In this document: positions 35,872 to 42,534 of the stretch, piece by piece
Numbering within the stretch: the first letter of the stretch is position 1
How the letters are laid out: every line of letters begins with the position of its first letter
Assembly (NCBI GenBank): GCA_029259845.1
Contig: JAJDEI010000201.1
Coordinates: 1 to 42,534 of the forward strand
Length of the DNA: 42,534 nucleotides
Source of the DNA: Planctomycetaceae bacterium
Lineage (GTDB): Bacteria; Planctomycetota; Planctomycetia; Planctomycetales; Planctomycetaceae
Direction of reading: 5' to 3'
Program-made: the position numbers and the translations under genes
Notes under the pieces: model-generated
What the model saw: the letters and a program-made list of their open reading frames with translations, nothing else
Database searches by the model: none
Told to the model about the DNA's origin: nothing

Positions 35872-35889
35872 CCTTCGCCACCCCGTCAT

Positions 35890-35946
35890 TCGTCCAGTGG
35901 CTGTTCGTCCAGTGGCTGTCCCGCTGCAACAGTCCCTTAGCGGGAC
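35890..35946. terminator. Tandem 15-mer and hairpin between convergent genes
   Basis: TCGTCCAGTGGCTGT is repeated twice in tandem (35890-35904 and 35905-35919). It runs into GTCCCGC (35918-35924) pairing with GCGGGAC (35940-35946) around a 15-nt loop. Located between convergent stop codons, the hairpin could terminate both genes, but no U-tract is present. Confidence 0.45.
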
Positions 35947-35955
35947 CCGTCGCGA

Positions 35956-36123
35956 TCATCGAGAAGCGAATTCTCCGAATCCATCAACGCTGACCGGTTG
36001 TTCGTCTTCTTCGTGATCAATCTGAAAGCTGATGTCGCCTCCTTCGATATCAATGACGGTGACAGTGTGCTGCCCGATTTGTAATGAATCTCCAATGGAA
36101 AGCTCGATCTCTTGCTCTTGCAC
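35956..36123 (-). CDS. Small 55-residue acidic protein, CsrA-like strand pattern
   Basis: Starting at GTG 36123 the protein is (V/M)QEQEIELSIGDSLQIGQHT followed by a beta-strand-rich middle, VTVIDIEGGDISFQID, and an acidic tail HEEDEQPVSVDGFGEFASR. A strong GGAGG 6 bp before the GTG decides this start, although the frame is open further upstream. The IGDSLQIG-x-x-VTV-x-x-I-x-GG-x-x-x-x-x-I pattern resembles the strands of CsrA (GE-x-I-x-IG ... V-x-V), but the RNA-binding Arg near the CsrA C-terminus is absent and the order differs. I do not assign a function; small secreted-signal or regulatory protein are both open. An extended -10 promoter lies upstream. Confidence 0.7.
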   Translation of the reverse strand: MQEQEIELSIGDSLQIGQHTVTVIDIEGGDISFQIDHEEDEQPVSVDGFGEFASR

Positions 36124-36203
36124 GAGGAACCTCCAGAAGTGGTTGTGAGTCGTTGAAGTGAAGTTGGTGAGGAGTCGCACAGAAAAGGCGGCTCAAGGGG
36201 CGA

Positions 36204-36232
36204 ACTATACCAGTTGCCCGTCGCCTCGGCAA
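36204..36232 (-). promoter_or_regulatory. Extended -10 promoter for the 55-residue protein
   Basis: On the minus strand TTGCCG (36232-36227), a 17-bp spacer and TGGTATAGT (TATAGT at 36209-36204) form a good extended -10 promoter. The predicted start near 36197 gives a leader of about 74 nt before GTG 36123. Confidence 0.5.
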
Positions 36233-36359
36233 AGCCCATTGCGTGGTCCGGACCCTCGTTTCGCGAACCTGTTTTTCGTGGTCGTTTTTCTCTTGACAGA
36301 ACGCCTCTCCATCGGCTCCAACCGACGAACAGGTTTCCCTCATTTGCACGCAAGTCCCG

Positions 36360-37067
36360 ATGCCCCCTCCCCAAGAATCGCTTGATCTGCTCGTCGTCGC
36401 CACCCATCCGGACGACGCAGAGATCAGCGTTGGCGGAACCATTCTGCAAAGCAAGGCGAACGGACAATCCGTCGGCGTGCTCGACCTCACCAGTGGAGAG
36501 CCGACGCCCCGGGGCACGGCGGAACTTCGCGCGAAAGAAACGGCGGCCGCATCACAAGTCCTCGCGCTCGATTGGCGTGACAACCTCAATCTGCCGAATC
36601 GCAGTCTGCAGAACGATCTCGCCGCCCGTCGTTCGCTCGCCGGTGTCTTCCGCCTCACACGCCCGGCAATCATCCTCGCTCCCTACTGGGACGATGCCCA
36701 TCCGGACCATGTCGCCGCCAGCGCCTTGTGTGATGCCGCCCGATTTTGGTCCAAACTTTCGCGCACCGATCTGCCGGGCGAGCCGTTCCATCCTCCGAAA
36801 ATCTACTATTACTGGAGCATCCATCTTCGCATCCATCCGGCCGCGGCCTTCGTCATCGACGTCAGCGCGCACATCGATCGCAAGATGCAAGCGGTCGGCT
36901 GCTACGCCAGTCAGGTGGCCGTCGGCCGATCGGCAGAACACCCGACGCTGCTTGACGACGTCAAGGACCGGGCCCGCTACTGGGGTTGGACAATCGGCGC
37001 CGCCTATGCCGAGCCGTTTGCCAGCCGGGAGGAAATCGGCATCGCCGATCTCGGCGTGTTACAATGA
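36360..37067 (+). CDS. PIG-L family deacetylase, BshB1-like
   Basis: This 235-residue zinc-dependent N-deacetylase resembles BshB1 (N-acetylglucosaminyl-malate deacetylase) of bacillithiol synthesis. It has the metal motif [15 protein letters not shown] (His, Asp, Asp), [29 protein letters not shown], and the third ligand region [18 protein letters not shown] and [15 protein letters not shown] near the end also fit BshB1. Other bacillithiol genes (bshA, bshC) are not in the window, so the substrate is inferred. ATG 36360; the moaD gene follows after 4 bp, so the two probably share a transcript. A TGTTACAAT extended -10-like box at 37056-37064 inside its last codons could start a separate moaD transcript. 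Confidence 0.9.
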   Translation: MPPPQESLDLLVVATHPDDAEISVGGTILQSKANGQSVGVLDLTSGEPTPRGTAELRAKETAAASQVLALDWRDNLNLPNRSLQNDLAARRSLAGVFRLTRPAIILAPYWDDAHPDHVAASALCDAARFWSKLSRTDLPGEPFHPPKIYYYWSIHLRIHPAAAFVIDVSAHIDRKMQAVGCYASQVAVGRSAEHPTLLDDVKDRARYWGWTIGAAYAEPFASREEIGIADLGVLQ

Positions 37068-37071
37068 CGTC

Positions 37072-37335
37072 ATGCCAGTGACTGTGGAGTTTTTCGGAAT
37101 CGCGCGGCAGCGGGCCGGCGTTGCCCAGGTGGAAGTCGACGCAGCCAACATGGGCGAGGCGTTCGACCGGCTGTCGCCGCAGTTTCCCGAGTGGGCCGAT
37201 GCGTGCCTGGCGGATGGGCAACTCAAGCCGCTGTTCTTGGCAAACCTCAACAGCCGTACCTTCGTGACCGACCGCAGCCAGCGCCTCCAGGATGGCGACC
37301 ATCTCCTGATCCTCGCAGCCGACGTCGGCGGTTGA
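37072..37335 (+). CDS. moaD: MoaD/ThiS-family sulfur carrier protein
   Basis: This 87-residue ubiquitin-fold protein starts MPVTVEFFGIARQRAGV and ends DHLLILAADVGG. The C-terminal Gly-Gly is adenylated and thiocarboxylated to carry sulfur. In molybdopterin synthase, MoaD provides the dithiolene sulfurs with MoaE as partner. FFG-x-ARQ-x-AG is typical of MoaD rather than ThiS. The ATG at 37072 lies 4 bp after the upstream stop. It is followed by the AOR gene, which needs molybdopterin, so a specialised MoaD for the W/Mo cofactor of that enzyme is possible (as in AOR-linked MoaD genes). moaE is not present nearby. Confidence 0.88.
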   Translation: MPVTVEFFGIARQRAGVAQVEVDAANMGEAFDRLSPQFPEWADACLADGQLKPLFLANLNSRTFVTDRSQRLQDGDHLLILAADVGG

Positions 37336-37690
37336 GGTTTGGCATCGAAATCCGAGGCAATGGTAATTCGTTTCCAAGTTGCTGCCAGAGAGAAAAGGGC
37401 GGTTTTGAAATGTCGAATGTCGAAGTCCGAATGACGAAGGAAAACCGAATCCCAAAATCAGAACCTGTTCTGCGCCCATCGGGTCACAGATCAAGAACGT
37501 TCCAACGATTTCGATCACGGGACAGTGGGCCTCGATTTGACAGAGGCGAACCTTTTCGCACTTCGGCCGTCGGATTTCCTTCATCATTCTGGTTTCGCCA
37601 TTCGTCGTTGGGCCGCCTCACATCCTCCCGGCTTCTCCTGAGAAGCAAGGGCAAGAACACGACTGAGCTTCAAACGCTGAGCTTCTCCTG
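37336..37690. other. Intergenic region with dispersed short repeats
   Basis: The 355-bp gap between moaD and the AOR gene has no convincing gene. Around 37405-37445 it holds ATGTCGAATGTCGAAGTCCG-type sequence, a frequent intergenic repeat in planctomycetes. GCTTCTCCTGAGAAGC at 37631-37646 forms a small hairpin, and GAGCTTCTCCTGATG just before the AOR start repeats part of it. No Shine-Dalgarno sequence precedes that ATG. Confidence 0.4.
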
Positions 37691-39496
37691 ATGAGCGACA
37701 CTCCATTCGGCTATCACGGGCGCTATCTGCATGTCGATCTGACGACCGGATGGCACAACGCCATCGAATTGCCGCCCGACGTGCTGCGGCAGTTTATCGG
37801 CGGCACTGGGCTGGGCACATGGCTGCTGCAGCAGCACACCGATGACGGCAGCGACCCGTTGGCCCCGGGGTCTGCCTTGCTGTTCGTGTTCAGTCCGCTC
37901 GTGGGCAGTCCGCTGACGACGTCCGCCAAGTTCGCGGTGATGGCCAAATCGCCCCTGACTGAGCGGATCAATGACTCGCTCTCCTCGTCCCACTTCGCCA
38001 TCTCCGGCAAGAAAACCGGATACGACGCCTTCGTCATCACCGGCCGCGCCGACCGGCCAATCTGCCTGGCCATTCAACCCGGCTCCGTGCAGTTCCTCCC
38101 GGCGGACGAACTCTGGGGACTGACGAGCCAGGCGGCGGCCGATGACATTCGAGCAAGACTTGGTAAGCAGTTTCATGTCGCCGCCATCGGACCGGCCGGC
38201 GAGCGGTTAGTGCGGTATGCGACGATCTCGAACGATGGCCGTCATGCGGGTCGCGGCGGGCTCGGTGCGGTCATGGGGGCCAAACGTCTCAAAGCGGTCG
38301 CCGTCACAGGAGACCGCCTCTCCGATTACGCCCACCCCGACGAACTGGTCGCGTATAGCAAGGACCTCTCGCGAAAGTCATTCGGCCCGGCGACCGCCAA
38401 GTACCGCGAACTGGGAACGGCCAGCAATCTGCTCACCTTCAACCGGCTGGGCACGCTGCCGACGCGCAACTTCCAGCAGACCGAATTCGCCGGAGCGGAG
38501 CGTCTCTCCCCGGAGGCGATGACGGCGACTCACCAGCGCACCCGCACCAGCTGCGCTGCCTGTACGATCGGCTGTGAACACATCTTTCATCTCGCCCCAA
38601 GCCCAGGGGTTGCAACCCCTGGGCTTGGGGTCCGCATGGAATACGAAAACCTCTTCGCCCTCGGACCTTTGTGCGGCATCTCCGACCCGGACGTCGTACT
38701 CCGAGCCTCCCGGCGGTGTGACCAACTGGGCATTGACACGATCAGCGCCGGCGCGACGATCGCCTTCGCGATGGAATGCGCCGAACGCAGGCTCGTCGAC
38801 GCTCCCGGTCTCCGCTTCGGCAACGGCGAGGCGATGCTGGAGATGCTGACACGCATCGGCAATCGCGACGGGCTCGGTGGCCTGTTGGCCGAGGGGTCCC
38901 GCCGCGCCGCCGCACAGATCGGCCAAGGGGCCGAGGACTTCGCCCCCCACGTCAAAGGACTCGAACTGCCGGGGTACGAGCCCCGCACGCTGCAGTCGAT
39001 GGCACTCGGCTTCGCCGTGGGCACTCGGGGGGCCGACCATAACCGCTCCGGTGCTTATCAAGTCGATTTCTCCGATCAAACCGACCGGCTGCACGCCACG
39101 CCCGACGATGTCCGCCTGGCAATCGCCACCGAAAACGAAGCCGCCATCATGGACTCGCTCATCCTCTGCAAGTTCCTGCGCGGGGTTTTCGAAGACCGCA
39201 TGGCGGCAATGGCCCAAATGCTGCGGCTCGTGACCGGCTGGGATGTCGACAGCTCACAACTCGAACAAACCGCTGACCGCATTGTCACCGCCAAAAAGTC
39301 GTATAACATTCGCCAAGGCTGGACACCCGCCGAGGATACGCTCCCCCAACGGTTCCTCACCCAACCGGTCTCCGACGGCCCCAACGCCGGGGCCCAATTG
39401 ACGGAGGAGACGTTACAGAAGCAGATACGCACCTATAACCTGGCCCGCGGCTGGACGCCCGAGGGTTGGGTCCCAGGTGAAACCGTGAAACAATAA
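37691..39496 (+). CDS. Aldehyde ferredoxin oxidoreductase family protein (W/Mo, 4Fe-4S)
   Basis: This 601-residue protein is of the AOR family, tungsten (or molybdenum) bis-pterin enzymes oxidising aldehydes to acids with a 4Fe-4S cluster and ferredoxin. The N-terminal pterin domain contains LRQFIGGTGLGTWLL, FSPLVGSPLTTSAKFAV, SSSHFAISGKKTGYDAFVITG and RHAGRGGLGAVMGAKRLKAV. Cluster ligands are Cys288, Cys291, Cys295 (SCAACTIGCEH) and Cys493 (DSLILCKF), almost the same numbering as the archaeal enzyme. MEYENLFALG, GFAVGTRGADHNRSG and the C-terminal YNLARGWTPEGW are family traits. Residues about 302-313 (APSPGVATPGLG) are encoded by an inserted palindrome. moaD upstream and an FwdD-like gene downstream suggest a cofactor-linked unit. 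Confidence 0.93.
   Translation: MSDTPFGYHGRYLHVDLTTGWHNAIELPPDVLRQFIGGTGLGTWLLQQHTDDGSDPLAPGSALLFVFSPLVGSPLTTSAKFAVMAKSPLTERINDSLSSSHFAISGKKTGYDAFVITGRADRPICLAIQPGSVQFLPADELWGLTSQAAADDIRARLGKQFHVAAIGPAGERLVRYATISNDGRHAGRGGLGAVMGAKRLKAVAVTGDRLSDYAHPDELVAYSKDLSRKSFGPATAKYRELGTASNLLTFNRLGTLPTRNFQQTEFAGAERLSPEAMTATHQRTRTSCAACTIGCEHIFHLAPSPGVATPGLGVRMEYENLFALGPLCGISDPDVVLRASRRCDQLGIDTISAGATIAFAMECAERRLVDAPGLRFGNGEAMLEMLTRIGNRDGLGGLLAEGSRRAAAQIGQGAEDFAPHVKGLELPGYEPRTLQSMALGFAVGTRGADHNRSGAYQVDFSDQTDRLHATPDDVRLAIATENEAAIMDSLILCKFLRGVFEDRMAAMAQMLRLVTGWDVDSSQLEQTADRIVTAKKSYNIRQGWTPAEDTLPQRFLTQPVSDGPNAGAQLTEETLQKQIRTYNLARGWTPEGWVPGETVKQ
38595..38630. repeat. Perfect 36-bp palindrome inside the AOR coding sequence
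   Basis: CCCCAAGCCCAGGGGTTG (38595-38612) is followed directly by its exact reverse complement (38613-38630). It adds 12 residues in frame between the CxxCxxxC motif and MEYENL. It resembles a REP-like repeat normally found between genes. Confidence 0.85.
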
Positions 39497-39606
39497 GTCC
39501 GTCAACCAGTGAACCAACGTCGCGTAGCGGCTGTCCCCTCTTCGAAGCTGCGCTCAAGCCTTACCCTCTGATTGCCCGAGTGCTCTGTCAAAGCCAACGT
39601 TTTGGA

Positions 39607-39658
39607 GTTGGAGTTCAGCCTTTAGGCTGCGAAAACAAGCTAGAGCTTGAACTCCAAC
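39607..39658. repeat. Cloverleaf-like repeat with two hairpins; copy 2 of the 24-bp repeat
   Basis: GTTGGAGTTC (39607-39616) pairs with GAACTCCAAC (39649-39658). Inside are two perfect small hairpins, AGCCT-tt-AGGCT (39617-39628) and AAGCT-ag-AGCTT (39637-39648). The first 24 bp match 6256-6279 with one difference. It lies between the AOR and FwdD-like genes. Confidence 0.75.
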
Positions 39659-39717
39659 CCCCAAATCAGAGCTTGATGAGGCAACAGTCCCGTCTTCCAT
39701 TTCGCGATCTCCCGCAC

Positions 39718-40098
39718 ATGACTGAGCAATTCATCCTGATCCCCGGTCGCACGAGCCGGCAGGGAACGTCCCTCAACGAAGGCAAATACACCGACGGCTA
39801 TGTCGATGAGACCGGCACCATGCAGGTCAATCCGGACGACATGCAGCGGCTCGGCCTCGTCGAAGGGGACCGCGTGCGAATGTGGAACGACGTCGGCGAC
39901 GTCACCGTCCCGGTCAAGGCCTCCAAAGGCGACGAACTTCCCGCCGGCATGTTGTTCATCAGTTACGGCGACATCTCCAGCCGCCTGATGGGCCTCGACA
40001 CCCAAGGCACCGGCATGCCCGACAGCAAAGGCCTTGATGTTTGGATCGAGCCGCTCTCCAGTGCCCCCCCCGCGGCAACCGCCCCCCGCAGCGATTGA
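39718..40098 (+). CDS. FwdD/FmdD-like molybdopterin dinucleotide-binding protein
   Basis: This 126-residue protein matches the molybdopterin dinucleotide-binding fold of formylmethanofuran dehydrogenase subunit D. It has FILIPGRTSRQGTSLNEGKYTDGYV at the start, CTMQVNPDDMQRLGLVEGDRVRM-like strand pattern (TMQVNPDDMQRLG, EGDRVRMWNDVGDVTVPVKA), and GMLFISYGDISSRLMGLDTQGTGMPDSKGLDVWIEPL. In methanogens this subunit completes the pterin site of FwdB. Here no fwdB is near; the only W/Mo enzyme is the AOR 221 bp upstream. ATG 39718 begins MTEQFILIPGR; the open frame upstream to 39580 runs through the repeat and is not likely translated. Confidence 0.85.
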   Translation: MTEQFILIPGRTSRQGTSLNEGKYTDGYVDETGTMQVNPDDMQRLGLVEGDRVRMWNDVGDVTVPVKASKGDELPAGMLFISYGDISSRLMGLDTQGTGMPDSKGLDVWIEPLSSAPPAATAPRSD

Positions 40099-40168
40099 CA
40101 CTGCCCCGCCAGAGCACAACAATCACCGCCAGTGCAGCGGAAGATCCCGGCAACCAACACCCCCTCCC

Positions 40169-40242
40169 GGGCGATTAGCTCAGTTGGCTAGAGCGCTACC
40201 CTTACAAGGTAGATGTCACAGGTTCGAGTCCTGTATCGCCCA
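40169..40242 (+). tRNA. tRNA-Val (anticodon TAC)
   Basis: Acceptor stem GGGCGAT (40169-40175) pairs with ATCGCCC (40235-40241), discriminator A at 40242. D-arm GCTC...GAGC, anticodon stem CTACC/GGTAG with loop CTTACAA and anticodon TAC (40203-40205), T-arm ACAGG-TTCGAGT-CCTGT. CCA is not encoded. Its 3' half is the integration site of the element to the right. Confidence 0.96.
40202..40242. other. Candidate attachment site in the tRNA-Val 3' half
   Basis: The integrase gene stop codon lies in the tRNA anticodon loop and its last 13 codons are antisense to the tRNA 3' half (40202-40242). Integrases of this kind use the tRNA 3' end as attB. The second copy of the core should lie beyond the window, to the right. 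Confidence 0.65.
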
Positions 40243-41530
40243 TCAAATCGCTTTCCGCAGATTCGTGCAAGTCGTCGCAACAGCCCGCAAACCCCTGCAA
40301 TTCATGGCCGAAATCACTCTCGTCACCCTCAGCAGGATTTCCCGTTGCGGGCCGTTGCGTTGCCGTTGCGGGAGGTTGCTGCCACCGATTCTGCCACCCA
40401 TTGGCATCCGCTGCTGTCGCGAAGTGCTCGTCGGTCACCTGCAGGTAGTGTTTCGCGGCGACGCGTTGTGAGTTCCCGATCCAGGCGCAGACGACGTGCA
40501 TCGGAAACTCTTCGGCCAGTTCCGTCTCTCGTGTCGATCGCAGGTTTTGCCACGGCTTGGGCCACATCGTCAGGCCGGCGCGGCGAACCAGCTTCCCCAG
40601 CAGCACGCCGTAGTTTGAGTCCATCTTGCGGTACCGTGTGATGACGTGCTCCGCTCCCTCGGGCGCGAGTTCAAAGCATTCATCAAGGAACGGCCGCAGT
40701 TCGGGGAACAGCGGAACCACACGCGACTCGCCTCCGTCGTGATGCTCGGTCTTGGGACTGGTGACTACGATCCGCCCGCGATCCCAATCAATGTCACCCC
40801 AGCGAAGCGACAGCACTTCGGACGGGCATCGCAGTCCGCCGTAGCGTGCCAAGGCGAACATCAGCTTCCACTGAGCGTCCGGCAGAGCGTCGATGACTTG
40901 CTCAGCCAATTCGCGGCTGATGAAGAATTCACGCGACTTGTCGCCGGCTCCCGTGGCCGTGGGAATCTCGCGATGCTTGAAGGGATTGCGTTCGATCAGT
41001 CCCCGGTCGAGGGCGTCCTCCAGAACTTGCTTCGCGATACCGCACGTGCGGCGGGTCGTGTCCTCGGCAAGCGGTTTCTTGCCCGGCCGTTTCGAGAGCA
41101 GGTAACGGCGGAAGTCCTTCCCATCGCCCGTGGTGATGTCCCGCAACCCACGATCCCCACCGAAGAAATCCAGCAGATGCTTTCGCGTGCGGCGGTAGAC
41201 CGTGGACGTCGAGCCTTTCACGTCGCTGCGGTCCGAGATGTAACGATCGACGAATGCGATGAGCGTCGACGTCGATTCGCGGGAGGTGACCAACCCGGCC
41301 TTGGCGAGCTTTGCGTACAGGGTGTCATCCAGCGACTTCACCCACAGCAGCGCGTCACGGTCCGGGGGCTCCCCCATGATCTTCGCGGCGAGCAGCTCCT
41401 CGACGCGGCTCCGGAAGGTTTCGGCCGTTCGCTTCGGGGCCTTGCCCAGAAAGATGCGGCCGCGTGTGCCGTCCTCTTTCACAAACTCGATGACGCGGCT
41501 GCCGTTGCCTTTGTGCCAGATGCTGGCCAT
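40202..41530 (-). CDS. Tyrosine recombinase/integrase with substituted histidines
   Basis: This 442-residue site-specific recombinase has an N-terminal arm domain (IWHKGNGSRVIEFVKEDGTR), a SAM-like core-binding domain (about 85-185: IAFVDRYISDRSDVKGSTSTVYRRTRKHLLDFF) and a catalytic domain (about 200-390). The catalytic Arg is in RYGGLRCPSEVLSLRWGDI, Lys in SPKTEHHDG, the second Arg in QNLRSTRETEL and Tyr in AAKHYLQV. The usual HxLR is QNLR and the usual LGHS is IGNS, so both active-site histidine positions are replaced. The C-terminal MGDTGLEPVTSTL is encoded by the tRNA antisense strand. ATG 41530 follows AAGGAAC; a start 7 codons upstream is possible. Confidence 0.92.
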   Translation of the reverse strand: MASIWHKGNGSRVIEFVKEDGTRGRIFLGKAPKRTAETFRSRVEELLAAKIMGEPPDRDALLWVKSLDDTLYAKLAKAGLVTSRESTSTLIAFVDRYISDRSDVKGSTSTVYRRTRKHLLDFFGGDRGLRDITTGDGKDFRRYLLSKRPGKKPLAEDTTRRTCGIAKQVLEDALDRGLIERNPFKHREIPTATGAGDKSREFFISRELAEQVIDALPDAQWKLMFALARYGGLRCPSEVLSLRWGDIDWDRGRIVVTSPKTEHHDGGESRVVPLFPELRPFLDECFELAPEGAEHVITRYRKMDSNYGVLLGKLVRRAGLTMWPKPWQNLRSTRETELAEEFPMHVVCAWIGNSQRVAAKHYLQVTDEHFATAADANGWQNRWQQPPATATQRPATGNPAEGDESDFGHELQGFAGCCDDLHESAESDLMGDTGLEPVTSTL

Positions 41531-41613
41531 GAGAGTTCCTTTCTTGAACACGCCGGAGACGCGGGGACGGGTTCAAGTCCGTCGCACCGCGCCGCCGGCA
41601 AAGGATTCGTGAG

Positions 41614-41826
41614 TTACCCTACCGCGTCTTCCCCCGCTGATCCACTCTGGAGACGCTCAATATCCTCACGCAGTTGCGAGAGGATGTACCGCCGTTGCGC
41701 GCCGATCTTCACCAAACGGAACTTGCCTTCCTTTGTCAGCGTCCACAACGTGCGTTCGGAAATGGCCAGCGCCCGCGCGGCTTCGCGGGCCGTGAGCAGA
41801 AGTTGGGGAGTCGGGTTTGCGTTCAT
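41614..41826 (-). CDS. Helix-turn-helix excisionase / AlpA-like protein
   Basis: This 70-residue protein contains a MerR/excisionase-type winged helix: LLLTAREAARALAISERTLWTLTKEGKFRLVKIGAQRRYILSQL. Such proteins bias the adjacent integrase towards excision or regulate the element. It is 83 bp upstream of the integrase start on the same strand, as expected. Start ATG 41826 (MNANPTP) is chosen; ATG 41847 in the same frame would add seven residues. Neither has a strong ribosome binding site. Confidence 0.82.
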   Translation of the reverse strand: MNANPTPQLLLTAREAARALAISERTLWTLTKEGKFRLVKIGAQRRYILSQLREDIERLQSGSAGEDAVG

Positions 41827-41877
41827 GGGGTGCTCGCTTGCACTCATTCGTTTTCAGAATCGAGCGGTGGTTGGTTC

Positions 41878-42375
41878 TCAGAACTGCACCGGCGATTGGC
41901 CGGCAGGCTGCAGTTGCTGTCCTTCGACGGCCGTCATCGGCGCGGGTGGCGATGCTGCAGGCGGAACGAACGGCTGCGGCTGTGGCTCGAATGTCGCGGC
42001 TGCCGGAACCGGCGGGGGCTGCGGCGGGACGAACGGCGGGGGCTGTTGGGCGTTTGCGTGCTGCGGCGGGAACGGGCGGATGCGAATGCAATCCACCATC
42101 TTGGCCGCGTAATTGCATTGGGTTGGGAACAGGGTCACCGGCTGGTTGAGCCAGGCGTCCGTTTCGGTCCCGTACAGGTCGGCGATCGCCAGGGCGTTCG
42201 TCTTGTTGAGCACCAGCCCGCGCTGGTGGCCGGCGAAGTAAATCACCGGTTTGAGTTCACCCGCGTCATCGTCGACCGACTCCATCGCAAAGCGGGCGAT
42301 GCTGACGGTGACGTCTTGGCCTTGCAGGTCGGCCGCTTTGATGAACTTGGATGGGAACGCTTGGTTGATGTCCAC
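41878..42375 (-). CDS. Phage-like conserved protein with Pro/Gln-rich tail
   Basis: This 165-residue protein starts MDINQAFPSKFIKAADLQGQ, followed by an ordered region (about 20-100: DVTVSIARFAMESVDDDAGELKPVIYFAGHQRGLVLNKTNALAIADLYGTETDAWLNQPVTLFPTQ) like small phage proteins encoded near replication and recombination genes. The tail from about residue 102 is Pro/Gln/Ala-rich and probably disordered. I do not know its function. GTG 42375 is the start: GGAGGAATAA is 8 bp before it and overlaps the end of the preceding gene, so translation is likely coupled. Confidence 0.78.
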   Translation of the reverse strand: MDINQAFPSKFIKAADLQGQDVTVSIARFAMESVDDDAGELKPVIYFAGHQRGLVLNKTNALAIADLYGTETDAWLNQPVTLFPTQCNYAAKMVDCIRIRPFPPQHANAQQPPPFVPPQPPPVPAAATFEPQPQPFVPPAASPPAPMTAVEGQQLQPAGQSPVQF

Positions 42376-42378
42376 GGG

Positions 42379-42534
42379 TTATTCCTCCGTTGGTTCGATG
42401 CCGTGTTCGTTGGCCAGCCAACGCGGGATATACGTTCTCCCGGAATCGCCGGCGGACTCGATGTCGCTGCCTTCGTCAATCTGCGACCAGGGCAGCCAAA
42501 ACTCTTCGTCGTCGATGCGGACCAGGGCGGCCTT
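42379..42534 (-). CDS. Partial small phage-like protein (5' end outside window)
   Basis: The last 51 codons of a gene enter from the right edge: KAALVRIDDEEFWLPWSQID...SGRTYIPRWLANEHGIEPTEE then TAA (42381-42379). The pattern A-x-LVR-x-D-x-E-x-W-x-P-x-SQI followed by a W-L-A-x-x-x-G ending recurs in short phage proteins of unknown function. The gene is too short for the usual track because it is cut at the edge. Its stop lies 3 bp before the next gene's GTG. Confidence 0.7.
   Translation of the reverse strand, partial: KAALVRIDDEEFWLPWSQIDEGSDIESAGDSGRTYIPRWLANEHGIEPTEE

Larger units (their letters stand above)
40202..42534 (-). mobile_element. Left end of an integrated element (phage or island) at tRNA-Val
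   Basis: Integrase, an AlpA/excisionase-like gene and two phage-like small genes follow the tRNA in order, all on the minus strand pointing towards the tRNA. The element runs off the right edge of the window. Confidence 0.75.

Noticed and set aside
40646..42112. 488-codon open frame on the plus strand
   Set aside because: Antisense to the integrase and excisionase genes, with low-complexity Gly/Cys-rich end.

Overview
The window looks like chromosome of a planctomycete (Planctomycetes/PVC group), probably a Planctomycetales member. This is inferred from gene content, not from a marker gene search. The signs are three Tat-exported DUF1501 proteins, secreted PQQ-type propeller and TolB/LamG proteins, large secreted glycoside-hydrolase-like proteins, a membrane Ser/Thr kinase, high GC, and long intergenic gaps filled with short dispersed repeats.

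Layout. 1-450: a structured RNA remnant of group II intron/reverse transcriptase type and an inverted repeat. 453-6246: a secreted beta-helix protein, a nadE-mazG pair on the minus strand, a small membrane protein and a parvulin-type prolyl isomerase. 6462-13031: three DUF1501 genes, one translationally coupled to a TolB-propeller/LamG gene. 13168-15674: divergent AI-2E-family transporter and two-TM potassium channel with RCK domains. 16169-21377: a likely operon of PQQ-propeller/EF-hand protein, alpha-glucuronidase/hexosaminidase-like protein and M81 peptidase. 21655-26887 (minus): a double TIM-barrel hydrolase-like protein and a tandem-PilZ/TM/TPR protein. 27510-33826: XdhC, an ApbE-NqrM fusion, a sigma-54 activator without receiver domain, and HemX-like plus HemA. 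34207-40098: membrane Ser/Thr kinase, a 55-residue protein, a BshB1-like deacetylase, MoaD, an aldehyde ferredoxin oxidoreductase (AOR) and an FwdD-like molybdopterin-dinucleotide-binding protein. 40169-42534: tRNA-Val with an integrase running antisense into its 3' half, followed by an excisionase-like gene and phage-like small genes. This is one end of an integrated element that continues past the window.

How genes work together. nadE-mazG joins NAD synthesis with nucleotide clean-up. hemX-hemA (4-nt overlap) starts tetrapyrrole synthesis. moaD, AOR and the FwdD-like gene form a molybdenum/tungsten-cofactor group, and XdhC upstream is a maturation factor for another molybdenum enzyme class. 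The ApbE-NqrM fusion joins the two dedicated maturation factors of the Na+-pumping NADH:quinone reductase in one membrane protein.

The most unusual features are the ApbE-NqrM fusion, the AOR/FwdD-like pairing with a perfect 36-bp palindrome inserted in frame beside the Fe-S motif, and at least three families of about 140-160 bp MITE-like elements. Two of these families show 10-11 bp flanking duplications, and they sit back-to-back at one target near 24.5-24.8 kb. No CRISPR array, rRNA or complete autonomous transposase gene was seen.
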